Positions 50,099-60,202 of a stretch of DNA of 64,000 nt are shown here, piece by piece (position 1 is the first letter of the stretch; the number at the start of each line of letters is the position of its first letter). The notes below the pieces were generated by a model. It did no database searches. It was not told the origin of the DNA and worked only from the letters and a program-made list of their open reading frames with translations. A program made the position numbers and the translations under genes. The DNA lies in NCBI GenBank assembly GCA_964580185.1, contig CAZOJQ010000002.1:1-64000 (forward strand), in the 5' to 3' direction. The DNA comes from CAYWWY01 sp964580185. GTDB lineage: Bacteria > Thermotogota > Thermotogae > MWEM01.

Positions 50099-52264
50099 TT
50101 AGGACGTTCGTTTCCTGCTTTGCGTATTGACAAGATATCGCGTTGAAAACGGGTCTCTTGTATTGTGGATCACCATTCCCAAGATCGGAACCTTGGTGTG
50201 GAGCAAAGCCTGCAAAGTCATTTTCAATGACTGTTTCGTTGTTCGATGAACCATCCCAACCAAGAGCACTCCATCGACTCGGGAGGCGATCAGACTGACA
50301 TCCGCAGCCATTGTCGCAGGCGGGGTATCGATCAACACTCGATCGTATCTTTGCTTAAGCCATTCGATCAGCTTCTCGAGTTTCCTGGATCCGATGATCG
50401 AAGCCGGATTGGAAGGAATCGACCCCACCGGAAGAAGATCCAAGTTTTCATCCACACGAACCATAGGGATTTCAGAAGGAATGGGCTGTTGAAAGTACTC
50501 CGTGATCCCAGAATGGGTCGGACTGATCGAGAAAATCTGCTCCAATCGTGGGTTTCTCATATCCAGATTAACAATGGCTACCGTATCCCCTTGCTGCGCA
50601 AATGCATGCGCCATATTAACAATCAGCGTTGTCTTGCCTTCTCCGATTGATGGACTGGTTACGGCGATCACCGGATTGGACGGTGCTAGTGACAAGGCAA
50701 GATGACTCGCGGCCATCTTGTACGCTTCAGATACTGCATTCATGGCAGAGGATTTTGTATACAGTTCTTGTCGGGTTTTTGGATTCCATTTGGGGATCGT
50801 TCCCAAAACGGGAATGGTCGGCGGAAGCATTCGCTTCGCCTCTTCTTGGGAGCGGATCTTGGGATCCAGAAACTCCATCAGGAAAACCAAAAGAACCCCC
50901 AGAAAAATACCCAAAACACCCCCGATCGCGAGAGTAAGCATTCGTTGGGGTTTAACCGGATTGGTCGGCGTGAGGGCAGAATCGACTACATACGCCCTTC
51001 CAACAACAGCCGCTTCGGAAATTCGTGTCTCTTCATAGTTTTTGTACAGTAGGGTATACACTTCTTCTTTGAGTTTCATTAATCGCTGCAAATCCAGCAA
51101 CTGCTGTTCCAATGCCGGAAGATCCCGCAAACGGGACTCGATATCCCTCCGAACTCGGTTCAGCGAATCAACGGTTGTCTGCGCAATGATCAGTTTGATC
51201 TCATTGGAAACCAGATCGGCCAACAATGAGTTGTAGATGGGGTTATTGACTTTCTGCTGAGACGTGACCAAGGTCATGACCTGATGGGACAGCTCGGTTT
51301 GAATCTCCTCGATCTCCTTTTTCTTCTGAATGATTCTTGGATCGGTTAAGGGATACATTCGTTCCAGGGTGGCCAATTCGATATTGGAGTTTGCCAGTTT
51401 GCTTCGCAATTCACTGACGAGCGGATTGAGACTGATCGTTTCTGAAGCGATCAAATGTGGGTCAATGGTTTGCAGCTGTTCGGAAATGGACCGAATGGCT
51501 GAGGTTGTTGTTTGGAGTTCCAGGTTTTTTCGAATGATTTCGGAGTCGTAGGTCGAAAGCAAGGAAAAGACATACTCCGCTTCCAAAGACAAAGTGAATA
51601 CTCCTGTTTGTTCCTTGAACTCACGAATTTGCTGGATGGTCTCCAATAGTTCTTTCTCCGCCTGGGGGAGTTGCGCTTCAATAAACTCCTTTTTGATGCT
51701 GATTTCCCGACGAGAAAATTCCTCCAATTGGTGATTGTACACGCGCGCCAGTTCATTGACAATATCCGTTGCAAGCTGAGCTTGGGGTAGTTCCGCTGTA
51801 ATCCGGATAATACTGGTGTTCCGAACTGGAGTAACCTGGATCGCCTGGTCCAATGAACGCACAACCTGTTGGATCAACTGGTCGGTTGTCTTGTTTTTTC
51901 GGTTAGAGTCATCTGGAGCGACGAAGATATCCACAAGGCCAAGGTTGTGAACCACCCGTTCAAGATTCGACCGGCTTTTAATCAACTCTACTTCGGTAGA
52001 TAGATCGGAAGTGCTCCCGGGGATTTGCAACCCTACCGAAAACAATCCTCCCAATACCGATGACTGATCCTTGGCTTGAACACGAACTGTAACGGTCGAC
52101 TCAAAGATGGGAGTAGCTACAAAGAGATACCCCAATGTGCTCAAAACGGTGATGACGAAGATTCCGCAGAACCACCAAAACCGTCTTCGGAAGATCCGAA
52201 CGATATCCTCCAAACTCAGTTCTCGAATCGAATCTTCTGGCACTCCTTTTGAATGGTCCTCCAT
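50099..52264 (-). CDS. Wzz/GNVR chain-length protein fused to BY-kinase-like ATPase
   Basis: 721 residues. N-terminal Wzz domain with a membrane helix at about 30-50. A long coiled-coil periplasmic part (GNVR) ends at a second helix (about 443-467). The cytosolic ATPase has Walker A SIGEGKTTL (539-547), Walker A' VAIVNLDMRNP (562-572), and Walker B RVLIDTPPA. In bacterial tyrosine kinases of this type (Wzc, Etk) the C-terminus ends in a Tyr cluster; here the tail has only one Tyr (FSTRYLVNTQ), so classical autophosphorylation is doubtful. Likely controls polysaccharide polymerisation and export with the two upstream genes. Neighbour of a PHP phosphatase, its usual counterpart. Confidence 0.88.
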   Translation of the reverse strand: MEDHSKGVPEDSIRELSLEDIVRIFRRRFWWFCGIFVITVLSTLGYLFVATPIFESTVTVRVQAKDQSSVLGGLFSVGLQIPGSTSDLSTEVELIKSRSNLERVVHNLGLVDIFVAPDDSNRKNKTTDQLIQQVVRSLDQAIQVTPVRNTSIIRITAELPQAQLATDIVNELARVYNHQLEEFSRREISIKKEFIEAQLPQAEKELLETIQQIREFKEQTGVFTLSLEAEYVFSLLSTYDSEIIRKNLELQTTTSAIRSISEQLQTIDPHLIASETISLNPLVSELRSKLANSNIELATLERMYPLTDPRIIQKKKEIEEIQTELSHQVMTLVTSQQKVNNPIYNSLLADLVSNEIKLIIAQTTVDSLNRVRRDIESRLRDLPALEQQLLDLQRLMKLKEEVYTLLYKNYEETRISEAAVVGRAYVVDSALTPTNPVKPQRMLTLAIGGVLGIFLGVLLVFLMEFLDPKIRSQEEAKRMLPPTIPVLGTIPKWNPKTRQELYTKSSAMNAVSEAYKMAASHLALSLAPSNPVIAVTSPSIGEGKTTLIVNMAHAFAQQGDTVAIVNLDMRNPRLEQIFSISPTHSGITEYFQQPIPSEIPMVRVDENLDLLPVGSIPSNPASIIGSRKLEKLIEWLKQRYDRVLIDTPPATMAADVSLIASRVDGVLLVGMVHRTTKQSLKMTLQALLHTKVPILGMVIHNTRDPFSTRYLVNTQSRKRTS

Positions 52265-52297
52265 GCTTACCTCCCAATCTGAAGGTTCCGTACCGTG

Positions 52298-53047
52298 TTA
52301 GGATAGAAACCGAATCGGTTCCCTTCCGTCATCCAAAAAGTGCTTATCGCTCCCCAAAAACCGAATGACTCCATCCTGAACAAGCTTCTTGATCCATGGA
52401 ACAGACTCCAAAAGCAATAAGGTGGAAAAGTTGATCTGGAATTCCACCTTTCGGTCGATCAACTCGCTGAATAGGGCCCGATCGCGTTCGATCCCTGTTG
52501 AAACGCCTCCGGTTGGTTCCAGCCAACAATATCGTTCCACATGCGCAAAGATTGGACGGAACCCTCGGGCGATAATTTCATCGATGGCATCGAGCAAACA
52601 CTCCGGTTGGTGATCCAATGGAGTTTCGAAAAGGATCCAGTCTGTGTCTCCCAACGGAATGAGGTTTTTGGGTAGTCTGGAGGTGATATAGAGTTCGCTC
52701 CCCTTCAGCACCGTGAGATTTGTTTGCCGCTCCATAACGGGCGCATATTCCCGATAATGGGTTTCAATCGCCTCCCAAGTAATATGAGGCAACCGGGGAA
52801 ACCCATAGTGCGGTGTCCAAACAATCGCGTCCGCGCCTCGTTCTTTGATTTGGCGCCCCAGGATTATGGCTTCTTCCAAAGATTTGGGACCGTCATCCCG
52901 GAAACAGGGAAGAATATGTGTATGCACGTCGATTCGAGTTTTCGGATGAATCAGCTTCCGGGCAATATCCTGATTCCCCGGAAACTCCATCTTTTGATCG
53001 ACTGCCCTGCTTTTCTCCTCTTGAATCGGTTGTGTCAATCCGTGCAT
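52298..53047 (-). CDS. CpsB/YwqE-like PHP phosphatase
   Basis: 249 residues. PHP metal ligands: RIDVHTHILPCFRDDGPKS at 38-56, WTPHYGFP, GSELYI, AHVERY, and a C-terminal GSDKH. The family dephosphorylates tyrosine on Wzc-like kinases and controls capsule length. The first ~30 residues are not part of the fold, so a later start is possible. Lies between the SLBB export protein and the Wzc-like gene. Confidence 0.9.
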   Translation of the reverse strand: MHGLTQPIQEEKSRAVDQKMEFPGNQDIARKLIHPKTRIDVHTHILPCFRDDGPKSLEEAIILGRQIKERGADAIVWTPHYGFPRLPHITWEAIETHYREYAPVMERQTNLTVLKGSELYITSRLPKNLIPLGDTDWILFETPLDHQPECLLDAIDEIIARGFRPIFAHVERYCWLEPTGGVSTGIERDRALFSELIDRKVEFQINFSTLLLLESVPWIKKLVQDGVIRFLGSDKHFLDDGREPIRFLS

Positions 53048-53057
53048 ATTGACCCCC

Positions 53058-55952
53058 TTACTGAATCTTGTTGTACAGACTCACTCCGGAATCCACAAGA
53101 GAAATCATTCTCCCGATAAAGGTAACGACCTGGAGAATGTCAACCATTGCGCTTCGGGGCACATAGACCACGTCACCCGGTTGGAGGAATACATCGGCGG
53201 AAGTTCTGCCCATCCGGATGACATCCAGGTCGACCATCGTCGGATTCTGGGAAATTCCTCCCGGAAAATGCAAAACTTTGCTCATATACGCAGCTTCAGT
53301 TGGCCCCCCGGATGAGATGACCGCTTCCAAAAGTGTAAGCGCGGAATGGTACCGCACAATACCCGGTCGCACAACCTCTCCAAAGACGTAGACCTTCAGT
53401 TTGCTGCTGGGCACCACATACACTACATCTCCCATTTGAATCTGCACGTTGGAAAGTACGCCCGGATCCTCATCAAAATATACCTGTTCCTTTCGACCGT
53501 CTTTTCGGGTAATCTCGATGGTGGTGTTCAGGGTCCAGTCTCGGACTCCTCCTGCAAGACCAAGCAATTCCACCAACGCAATGCTTTCGCGTCTCAAAGA
53601 ACGCACACCCGGATTCATGACATCTCCCAGAACAATGACCGTCTGTTCCAGGTTCTGATCCACAATAACATAGGAGTTATCGGGGACAATTATCTGACTG
53701 GGATCTTCTATGTCGTCATAGGCATAATGGGTGATGACTCCGTCGGATGAGATCACTTTGATGGTTCGATCCGCATCATCCAAAAATCCCCCGCTTTTCG
53801 ATAAAACCATCAGTAAAGTTGTAGGGATTCCTTTTTCGAACAGTTTCACCCCAGGGCTTGTCACTCGGCCAAAAACGTTGACCTTTGGTTGGATGAACGG
53901 TTTGATGTATATGATCTGATCGGTTTTGAGGGGCACATTCCGCCCAGAATCCACAATCTCTTCGATGGAATAGATTTCCGTTTTTCCGTCATCATATACC
54001 CAGATTCCTTCGGTTGCCGGTGAAAGGTCTGCTCTCACTTTGATCAACAGGTGCCTCAATGTAAACGGTTCATCCCGTGAAAAAGCAACTTCTCCCCATC
54101 TCTGCGCATTCCCCAAAACATACACCCTTTGGTCGGTTTTTGGCAGCATGACCACACTCAGGGGATCCAATGATAAATCGAACTGTTTGGCCAGTATTTC
54201 GTCCAGATTGGCCATCCGGACAACCCCATTCGGACTGATGATCCGGATCCGAGAATCGAGCGTCGGAGATATCTCGCCCAATTTCATCAGAAGATGGAAC
54301 AGGGTCATGGGTTCGTACGAAGAGAAAGAGACTTTGGAGGTGGTCTGATCGTTTTGAATTACATAGATATGGTTCAAGCGGTCTTTTTGGGTATAAACAA
54401 TATCCCCTCTCTGCAAATCAAAGGCAACTGAGCTCATGAAAACCCGCTGCGAATCAAACGTATACACATCCGATCCCCGAATGACTTCCACATGGATCCG
54501 ATCCACAGAAGAAACCGCATTGATCTTTGTTAATGCGGTCTTCAAGTCCATCGATTCATCCCATCGAAAAATCAATCGTCCCGACGATGCAACAAAATCC
54601 CCATCTGATCCTGAAGAGGGCGCATGGTCTCCGATTACATAGACATATCGCATATACGGAAATTCGATAATGCTTCCGGATTGAAGATAGATGTCTTGGC
54701 GTGAATGGTCTTCGATCGAATATTCGTAAACGCGGCCTGATTCAGTGGTCACTCGAACTGTTCCCGGAAGCTGAAGAGGCATACCCAATTTCGCCATCAA
54801 TGTCCGAAGCGTGAGGGTTTCTTCCTGGGCAAAGACCACTTTGCCCGTAGTGGGTAAGTCTCCCAGTACATAGAGGTACCGAGGCGCGGGAAACTCGACG
54901 ATGGTTCCCGCGATTAATGGTTGATTCAAGGGAGATTGCTGGGGCCGGATCGATTGCTTGTCCCCTCCGGGAAGCCACAGAATCAATTCTGGGAGATTTA
55001 GGCTTGTGAGCCCCAATTTTCCGAGCAAACTACCGATCGTCATCTTTTCTTCGAAACCAAATTCAACCCGACCGGAAGCCTCTCCGACGCCTACCGCATA
55101 TACATACCGTTCCTCCATACGGTTAATAACGAGGATATCATTGATATGAAGGGGTAGGTCCCCTGAAGAGGGAAGGGCTTCAATAGACAAAGTGTATTGC
55201 TGATCTTCCCGGAACAATCGAACCTCAGGGTGGACATTCTCTGGATTCAGCGCGGCTTTGGAAATCAAATGGCTCAAAGTGAATGGCTCCCGATCCTCAA
55301 AGTAGATTGGGCCACTTTTTCCGGCTGTGCCCAAAACATATACACGCCGTTCATACTTCCGGGGAACGATCAGGATATCTCCCGGATTCACCCTAGGTAG
55401 GGGAATATCCAAGCCTTGTTCCAAAACAGGTGTGAGATCCACTTCGATCCGATATTGATCAGGTTGGACAAGAAATAGTTTGCCAACGTCTGCCAGTTCT
55501 GTAAACCCGCCACTTGCGCTGATCGCCTGCATAATAGACATGGATCGCAAAAAAGTCAGATCGATCGGACCGTTGCGATGAACCTCACCCATGACATGCG
55601 CCAACTGAGGATAAAATTCCTCTCGGATGACTGTAATATGGGATTCCGGAGCAAACTGCGCATACTCTTTTTGAATCATCCGCGCCAATTCTTCGGGGGT
55701 ATGTCCTGCGGCCTGCACCGGACCAATCAACTTGATCTCCACCATTCCATCCGGACCGATTCGAACGGTTTGGGACAAATCCGCATATCCATAATTGAAG
55801 ACCTGTAGCACATCCCCGATTTGCAACGGAAGACGGTTGGATAAAACCATGGTGGGAATCATGCAAAGGGAAAACACGATCAACCAAAGAAAACGGGATC
55901 GGAGCAGAGAACCTGGATCGTTTCCTCCGATTCTTGCGCAAAACGGCTTCAT
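53058..55952 (-). CDS. Polysaccharide export protein with about ten SLBB repeats
   Basis: 964 residues. Signal-like hydrophobic segment 19-37 (FLWLIVFSLCMIPTMVLS) without lipobox. A polysaccharide-export (Wza-type) N-terminal domain (about 41-115, PLQIGDVLQVF, IGPDGMVEIKLIGPV) follows. Then about ten SLBB modules, each marked by a VYVLG-type turn at residues 117, 203, 283, 359, 436, 528, 609, 690, 771 and 853, roughly every 80 residues. Wza has only two such modules. A C-terminal hydrophobic/amphipathic stretch ends the protein. Likely forms the periplasm- or toga-spanning export conduit. GGAGG lies 9 nt before the ATG, just after rny. Confidence 0.85.
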   Translation of the reverse strand: MKPFCARIGGNDPGSLLRSRFLWLIVFSLCMIPTMVLSNRLPLQIGDVLQVFNYGYADLSQTVRIGPDGMVEIKLIGPVQAAGHTPEELARMIQKEYAQFAPESHITVIREEFYPQLAHVMGEVHRNGPIDLTFLRSMSIMQAISASGGFTELADVGKLFLVQPDQYRIEVDLTPVLEQGLDIPLPRVNPGDILIVPRKYERRVYVLGTAGKSGPIYFEDREPFTLSHLISKAALNPENVHPEVRLFREDQQYTLSIEALPSSGDLPLHINDILVINRMEERYVYAVGVGEASGRVEFGFEEKMTIGSLLGKLGLTSLNLPELILWLPGGDKQSIRPQQSPLNQPLIAGTIVEFPAPRYLYVLGDLPTTGKVVFAQEETLTLRTLMAKLGMPLQLPGTVRVTTESGRVYEYSIEDHSRQDIYLQSGSIIEFPYMRYVYVIGDHAPSSGSDGDFVASSGRLIFRWDESMDLKTALTKINAVSSVDRIHVEVIRGSDVYTFDSQRVFMSSVAFDLQRGDIVYTQKDRLNHIYVIQNDQTTSKVSFSSYEPMTLFHLLMKLGEISPTLDSRIRIISPNGVVRMANLDEILAKQFDLSLDPLSVVMLPKTDQRVYVLGNAQRWGEVAFSRDEPFTLRHLLIKVRADLSPATEGIWVYDDGKTEIYSIEEIVDSGRNVPLKTDQIIYIKPFIQPKVNVFGRVTSPGVKLFEKGIPTTLLMVLSKSGGFLDDADRTIKVISSDGVITHYAYDDIEDPSQIIVPDNSYVIVDQNLEQTVIVLGDVMNPGVRSLRRESIALVELLGLAGGVRDWTLNTTIEITRKDGRKEQVYFDEDPGVLSNVQIQMGDVVYVVPSSKLKVYVFGEVVRPGIVRYHSALTLLEAVISSGGPTEAAYMSKVLHFPGGISQNPTMVDLDVIRMGRTSADVFLQPGDVVYVPRSAMVDILQVVTFIGRMISLVDSGVSLYNKIQ

Positions 55953-55965
55953 TTATCGAATCCTC

Positions 55966-57540
55966 CTAACGAGCGTACGCTATGCTCCGTTTCTCTCGGA
56001 TTACGGTCACTTTTACCTGACCCGGATACTCCATCTTCGCTTCCACTTCTTTTGAGACATCATAAGCCAATTTATCGGCCATCATATCGTCGATTTTGTC
56101 GGGCAGGACAATAATCCGCAGTTCTCTTCCTGCCTGGATGGCATATGATTTTTCCACAGAATCGTGTGAATTGGCGATCTCTTCCAATTGTTGGAGCCGT
56201 TTGATGTAAATATCGAGGGTCTCCCGCCTTGCGCCAGGTCTAGCCGCAGAAAGGGCATCCGCCGCCGCAATGATAACCGATTCCGGACATGTTGCCTCCA
56301 CCTCACCATGATGGTATTGGATCATATTGATGATATCGGCTCGTTCTCCATACCGCTTTGCAAGCTCTCCACCGATCACAGCGTGCGACCCTTCCACCTC
56401 GTGGTCAACCGCTTTGCCGATATCATGAAGCAAGGCGCCTCTTTTGGCTCGATCCGCGTTCAATTCAAGCTCTGATGCCATCAACCCTGCCAGTCGGGCA
56501 ACCTCGATGGAGTGTTCCAACACATTCTGGCCAAAACTAGTCCGAAACCGCAATCGCCCCAAAAGCTTGAGCAGTTCATGGTCGATCCCCCGAACTCCCG
56601 TTTCAAATACCGCTCTTTGTCCCTCGTCTTTAATGACACGAATCACATCTGCTTTGGCTTTTTCATACATATCTTCAATATGCGCGGGATGGATTCTCCC
56701 ATCGGCAATCAGCTTTTCCAGAGTAATCCGGGCAATCTCTCGGCGAACCGTATTGAAACAAGATACCACGACCACTTCTGGCGTATCATCGATAATCAAG
56801 TCTGTACCCGTTGCCTTCTCGAACGCTCGAATATTCCTCCCTTCTCGACCGATGATTCTGCCTTTCATGTCATCGGAGGGCAAAGCAACTGTTGAGACCG
56901 TCCCTTCATTCACATAATCCGCCGCATATCGTTGAATCGCAGTTGCTACAACCCATTGGGCATGTCGCTCCGCTTCTTCTTCATACCCAGTTTTGATCTC
57001 TTTGAACATCTGAGCGAGGTCATGCTCATATTGCTTGCTTGTTTCTTGAAACACAATTTCCCTCGCTTCATCGGGAGAAAGATTGGCAATGCTCATCAAC
57101 ATCTCTTTTTGCTTTTCGAGGATTGTTTCCACTTCCACTTTGTTTTGATGCACCAATTCTTCTCGGCTGTTTAATGATTCCTCTTTCGAAGATATCTGCT
57201 CATCTCGGCCATTTAAATATTCTTCTCTTTTTTCCAATCGTTCTTCAAACTTCTTGTTTTCATCCCGGTCTTTCTTTAGCTCGCGTTCGATCTCTTCGCG
57301 CCATTTCTGAATCTCTTCTTTGGCGTCCAACAGCGCGTTCTTTTTCAGATCTTTGGCTTCCCGATCTGCCCGTTCAAGGATATCTTGCGCTGTGGACCGA
57401 CTGGCTTCCAACTCTTTTTGAATCGTTTCTGATGCGGATCGCTCTCCGCGCTTCATTCCATACAGATATCCAAAAAAGACCCCTGCCAGCAGGGCCAAAA
57501 TCGGAAGGACAATCAACAGCACAATCGTTATTTCATTCAT
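55966..57540 (-). CDS. rny: Ribonuclease Y
   Basis: 524 residues. N-terminal membrane anchor (ITIVLLIVLPILALLAGVFF), long coiled coil (about 35-170), KH domain (MKGRIIGREGRNIRAFE near 225), HD domain (LLHDIGKAVDHEVEGSHA), and C-terminal region ending IREKRSIAYAR. Membrane-anchored endonuclease that starts mRNA decay. GAGGTGATCAT precedes the ATG. Follows recX. Confidence 0.97.
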   Translation of the reverse strand: MNEITIVLLIVLPILALLAGVFFGYLYGMKRGERSASETIQKELEASRSTAQDILERADREAKDLKKNALLDAKEEIQKWREEIERELKKDRDENKKFEERLEKREEYLNGRDEQISSKEESLNSREELVHQNKVEVETILEKQKEMLMSIANLSPDEAREIVFQETSKQYEHDLAQMFKEIKTGYEEEAERHAQWVVATAIQRYAADYVNEGTVSTVALPSDDMKGRIIGREGRNIRAFEKATGTDLIIDDTPEVVVVSCFNTVRREIARITLEKLIADGRIHPAHIEDMYEKAKADVIRVIKDEGQRAVFETGVRGIDHELLKLLGRLRFRTSFGQNVLEHSIEVARLAGLMASELELNADRAKRGALLHDIGKAVDHEVEGSHAVIGGELAKRYGERADIINMIQYHHGEVEATCPESVIIAAADALSAARPGARRETLDIYIKRLQQLEEIANSHDSVEKSYAIQAGRELRIIVLPDKIDDMMADKLAYDVSKEVEAKMEYPGQVKVTVIREKRSIAYAR

Positions 57541-57559
57541 ATGATCACCTCAATTGATT

Positions 57560-58033
57560 TCATGAATCGTTCCATTCTTCCCCATCTTGGAACTCATTTT
57601 CATAGATCTCGTCTGCGAGACCGATCCACTGTCGATCAAACCCTCTACGCATCAAGGAAGATTTGATTTTTTCGATGGTCCATGCCCTGTGTTTGCGTAC
57701 ATAAGAGCGGATGATCTCGGTCATGTCGGTCTCTTGGCGAACTTGTTCCCATTCGTCTTCAATCACGTGGATGTCGACACCCTTTTGAAGCAGCTCCCAA
57801 TGAAGCACTTTTGGCCCTTTTTCTTTCAATCGAAGCCCTTCTTCCAGGTACATCCGAGCATACCTCCGATCATCGATCAACCCATTGGCTTCAAGCTGTT
57901 GAACGGTTGCCAGAATTTCATCCAAAGGGTATCCTTTTTGCTGACATCGGAGGATCGCCTCATGGCGCGTCCTCAATCCATATCGAAACAATAGGGATAT
58001 ATACGCCTCAATCGTCCGTTTGGTTGGTTCCAT
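57560..58033 (-). CDS. recX: Regulatory protein RecX
   Basis: 157 residues from ATG 58033, overlapping recA by 26 nt; an open extension upstream lies inside recA. Three-helix repeats typical of RecX: LLFRYGLRTRHEAILRC, NGLIDDRRYARMYLEEG, and IKSSLMRRGFDRQWIG. It modulates RecA filaments. Usually adjacent to recA. Confidence 0.88.
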   Translation of the reverse strand: MEPTKRTIEAYISLLFRYGLRTRHEAILRCQQKGYPLDEILATVQQLEANGLIDDRRYARMYLEEGLRLKEKGPKVLHWELLQKGVDIHVIEDEWEQVRQETDMTEIIRSYVRKHRAWTIEKIKSSLMRRGFDRQWIGLADEIYENEFQDGEEWNDS

Positions 58034-59105
58034 CGGTATCAATGTCTTCCGGATCGGCAAGCGGTGGTTTCTCCATACCCGATGCCCCGGGTATATTGGA
58101 TTTTTCGCGGATGCGACGTTCCAGTTCATCGCTGATATCGGGATTCTGTTTGAGAAAATCCACTGCTGCATTCTTTCCTTGACCCATGCTAATCTCTTGG
58201 CTGTTGGGATCCAGATAGCTGAACCAAGATCCTTTCTTGAGAACAAATTCGGAAAGGACGCCCATATTGACCAACTCATTCTCCCGAACGATCCCTTTCC
58301 CATAGATCACATCAAAGATTGCTTCTCGAAAGGGGGATGCCACTTTGTTCTTGACGATTTTCACCCGTGTTTCGGATCCGATTGATTCTGTCGCATCTTT
58401 GATTGTGCTGGTCCGTCGAACATCGACGCGCACACTCGCATAGAACTTCATTGCCATACCGCCAGTGGTTGTTTCGGGATTTCCAAAGCTGATCCCAATC
58501 TTCATCCGGAGTTGATTGGTAAAGATGACTGCCGTTTTTGATTTGTGGACAACGCCAGCGAGTTTTCGCAATGCCTGCGACATCAACCGGGCTTGCAACC
58601 CCATCTGCATATCACCCATGTTGCCCTCGATCTCGGCTTTCGGAACCAAAGCAGCGACTGAATCCACGACAATTAAATCCACCGCGCCGCTCCGAACCAG
58701 AGTTTCCACAATCTCCAAGGCTTCTTCTCCGCTATCGGGTTGGGAGATTAACAGCCGCTTCAAGTCCACTCCCAAATTCCGAGCATATAAGGGATCCAAT
58801 GCGTGTTCAGCATCGACAAATGCCGTCATGCCTCCCAGTTTTTGCGCTTGAGCAATTGCATGGAGTGTCAGGGTAGTCTTTCCGCTGGACTCGGGTCCAT
58901 AAATCTCAATAATTCGTCCGCGCGGATACCCACCAACTCCCAAAGCAACATCCATCGCAATCGAACCCGAAGGGATGACTTCGATGGCGCGATTGGAGTC
59001 TTCCTCACCCAGAACCATAATGCTGCCTTGGCCAAAATCTTTTTCGATCTTTTTCATTGCGGCTTCCAAAGCCCTCATTTTCTCTTTGTTTCGATCCTCT
59101 GCCAC
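58008..59105 (-). CDS. recA: Recombinase RecA
   Basis: 365 residues: Walker A GPESSGKTT near 70, Walker B LIVVDSVAAL, L2 loop NQLRMKIGISFGNPETTTGG. Strand exchange and SOS co-protease. Between thpR and recX; no LexA box was recognised upstream, since the gene lies inside a long directon. Confidence 0.98.
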   Translation of the reverse strand: MAEDRNKEKMRALEAAMKKIEKDFGQGSIMVLGEEDSNRAIEVIPSGSIAMDVALGVGGYPRGRIIEIYGPESSGKTTLTLHAIAQAQKLGGMTAFVDAEHALDPLYARNLGVDLKRLLISQPDSGEEALEIVETLVRSGAVDLIVVDSVAALVPKAEIEGNMGDMQMGLQARLMSQALRKLAGVVHKSKTAVIFTNQLRMKIGISFGNPETTTGGMAMKFYASVRVDVRRTSTIKDATESIGSETRVKIVKNKVASPFREAIFDVIYGKGIVRENELVNMGVLSEFVLKKGSWFSYLDPNSQEISMGQGKNAAVDFLKQNPDISDELERRIREKSNIPGASGMEKPPLADPEDIDTDGTNQTDD

Positions 59106-59108
59106 GGC

Positions 59109-59663
59109 TTACCCTCCTTTAGTCTGAAGGCGAATACGATCCAACTCCTGATAAATCGGCCCTTGAGGAGTCAGGGTAGAATGGATCAACGAAATGGTAT
59201 CCACCATCATCGGTACTTTCGGGATAATCTGCGCAGGAAACCCCAAATCTTCTTGGTTTGGGTACGACTTGATCCTGCATAAGGTCATATGTGGAACATT
59301 TTTGGGTGGAAAGGTATATCCAAAATGGACAAACAATTCCACTCCTTTTCGATAGAGTCGAACAAAGGGCTCCGATCGTTCGAACCCTACGTGCAATACG
59401 CGTAGATTGCCTTGTTTGGAGAAACCATCGACTTTCTCGGCAACCATTGGAAAGACACTCCATTCCTCCAGTTCCGAACGATACCGATCGATCATCATTT
59501 GCGCTTTTCCATAAGAAACTTCCCCCAAAAAAAACAGGGTGATGTGCATGTTTTCTCTTCGGGTCCAACCCCCGCGAACTCCCAGCGCTTTAAACCGCTC
59601 GCTTTCAGCCAGGGCGCATGCTTGCACTGCTTCTGAAACGGGAATCCCTAAGAAAGCCCTCAT
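59109..59663 (-). CDS. thpR: RNA 2',3'-cyclic phosphodiesterase (ThpR/LigT)
   Basis: 184 residues from ATG 59663, overlapping the pgsA stop (ATGA). Two HxT motifs, HITLFFLG and HMTLCRIK, mark the 2H phosphoesterase fold: opens 2',3'-cyclic phosphate ends on RNA. Could work on the same ends as RtcB, encoded near 1 kb. Just upstream of recA. Confidence 0.92.
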   Translation of the reverse strand: MRAFLGIPVSEAVQACALAESERFKALGVRGGWTRRENMHITLFFLGEVSYGKAQMMIDRYRSELEEWSVFPMVAEKVDGFSKQGNLRVLHVGFERSEPFVRLYRKGVELFVHFGYTFPPKNVPHMTLCRIKSYPNQEDLGFPAQIIPKVPMMVDTISLIHSTLTPQGPIYQELDRIRLQTKGG

Positions 59664-60202
59664 GACAACACCTTGCCGATCCCACGGAAATACGAGAAGG
59701 CGGAACCAATGGTAATGATCCCCACTACCCATGCCAAAACAGCCAATACAAGTGATCCTGGCCATCCCGAAAGCAAAGACATGTACAAAAGAATCACATA
59801 CCCCATCTGTACAACGGTTTTCGCTTTTCCCAACCAATGGGCGGCAACCACCTTACCCTGCGACGCATACAACATTCGCGCGCCGCTCACGGCAATATCC
59901 CGAATCACAATGAGGGCCAACAACCAATAACTTACCTCCTGATTCCACACAAAAGCGCAGAGGACCCCTGTGAGAAAGGCTTTATCCGCCAATTGATCCA
60001 CAAACTTTCCAAGGTTGGTAATTTCATTCCGTTTTCGCGCAACCCATCCATCCAACCAATCGGATAGGGCGCCGATCAGAAACAGACAGAAGGCCACTCC
60101 ATACCAATTGGGGTGGGAAGGTCCCATTGCTGTGGCCCAAATGATCCAAGGAATCAATACAATCCGAATCATGGTAATTTTTGTCGCCAATGTTACCGTC
60201 AT
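59660..60202 (-). CDS. pgsA: CDP-diacylglycerol-glycerol-3-phosphate phosphatidyltransferase
   Basis: 180 residues, about five membrane helices. The CDP-alcohol phosphotransferase motif is complete: SDWLDGWVARKRN, with GKFVDQLADK following. It makes phosphatidylglycerol-phosphate. Between rimO and thpR, with overlapping ends on both sides. Confidence 0.94.
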   Translation of the reverse strand: MTVTLATKITMIRIVLIPWIIWATAMGPSHPNWYGVAFCLFLIGALSDWLDGWVARKRNEITNLGKFVDQLADKAFLTGVLCAFVWNQEVSYWLLALIVIRDIAVSGARMLYASQGKVVAAHWLGKAKTVVQMGYVILLYMSLLSGWPGSLVLAVLAWVVGIITIGSAFSYFRGIGKVLS

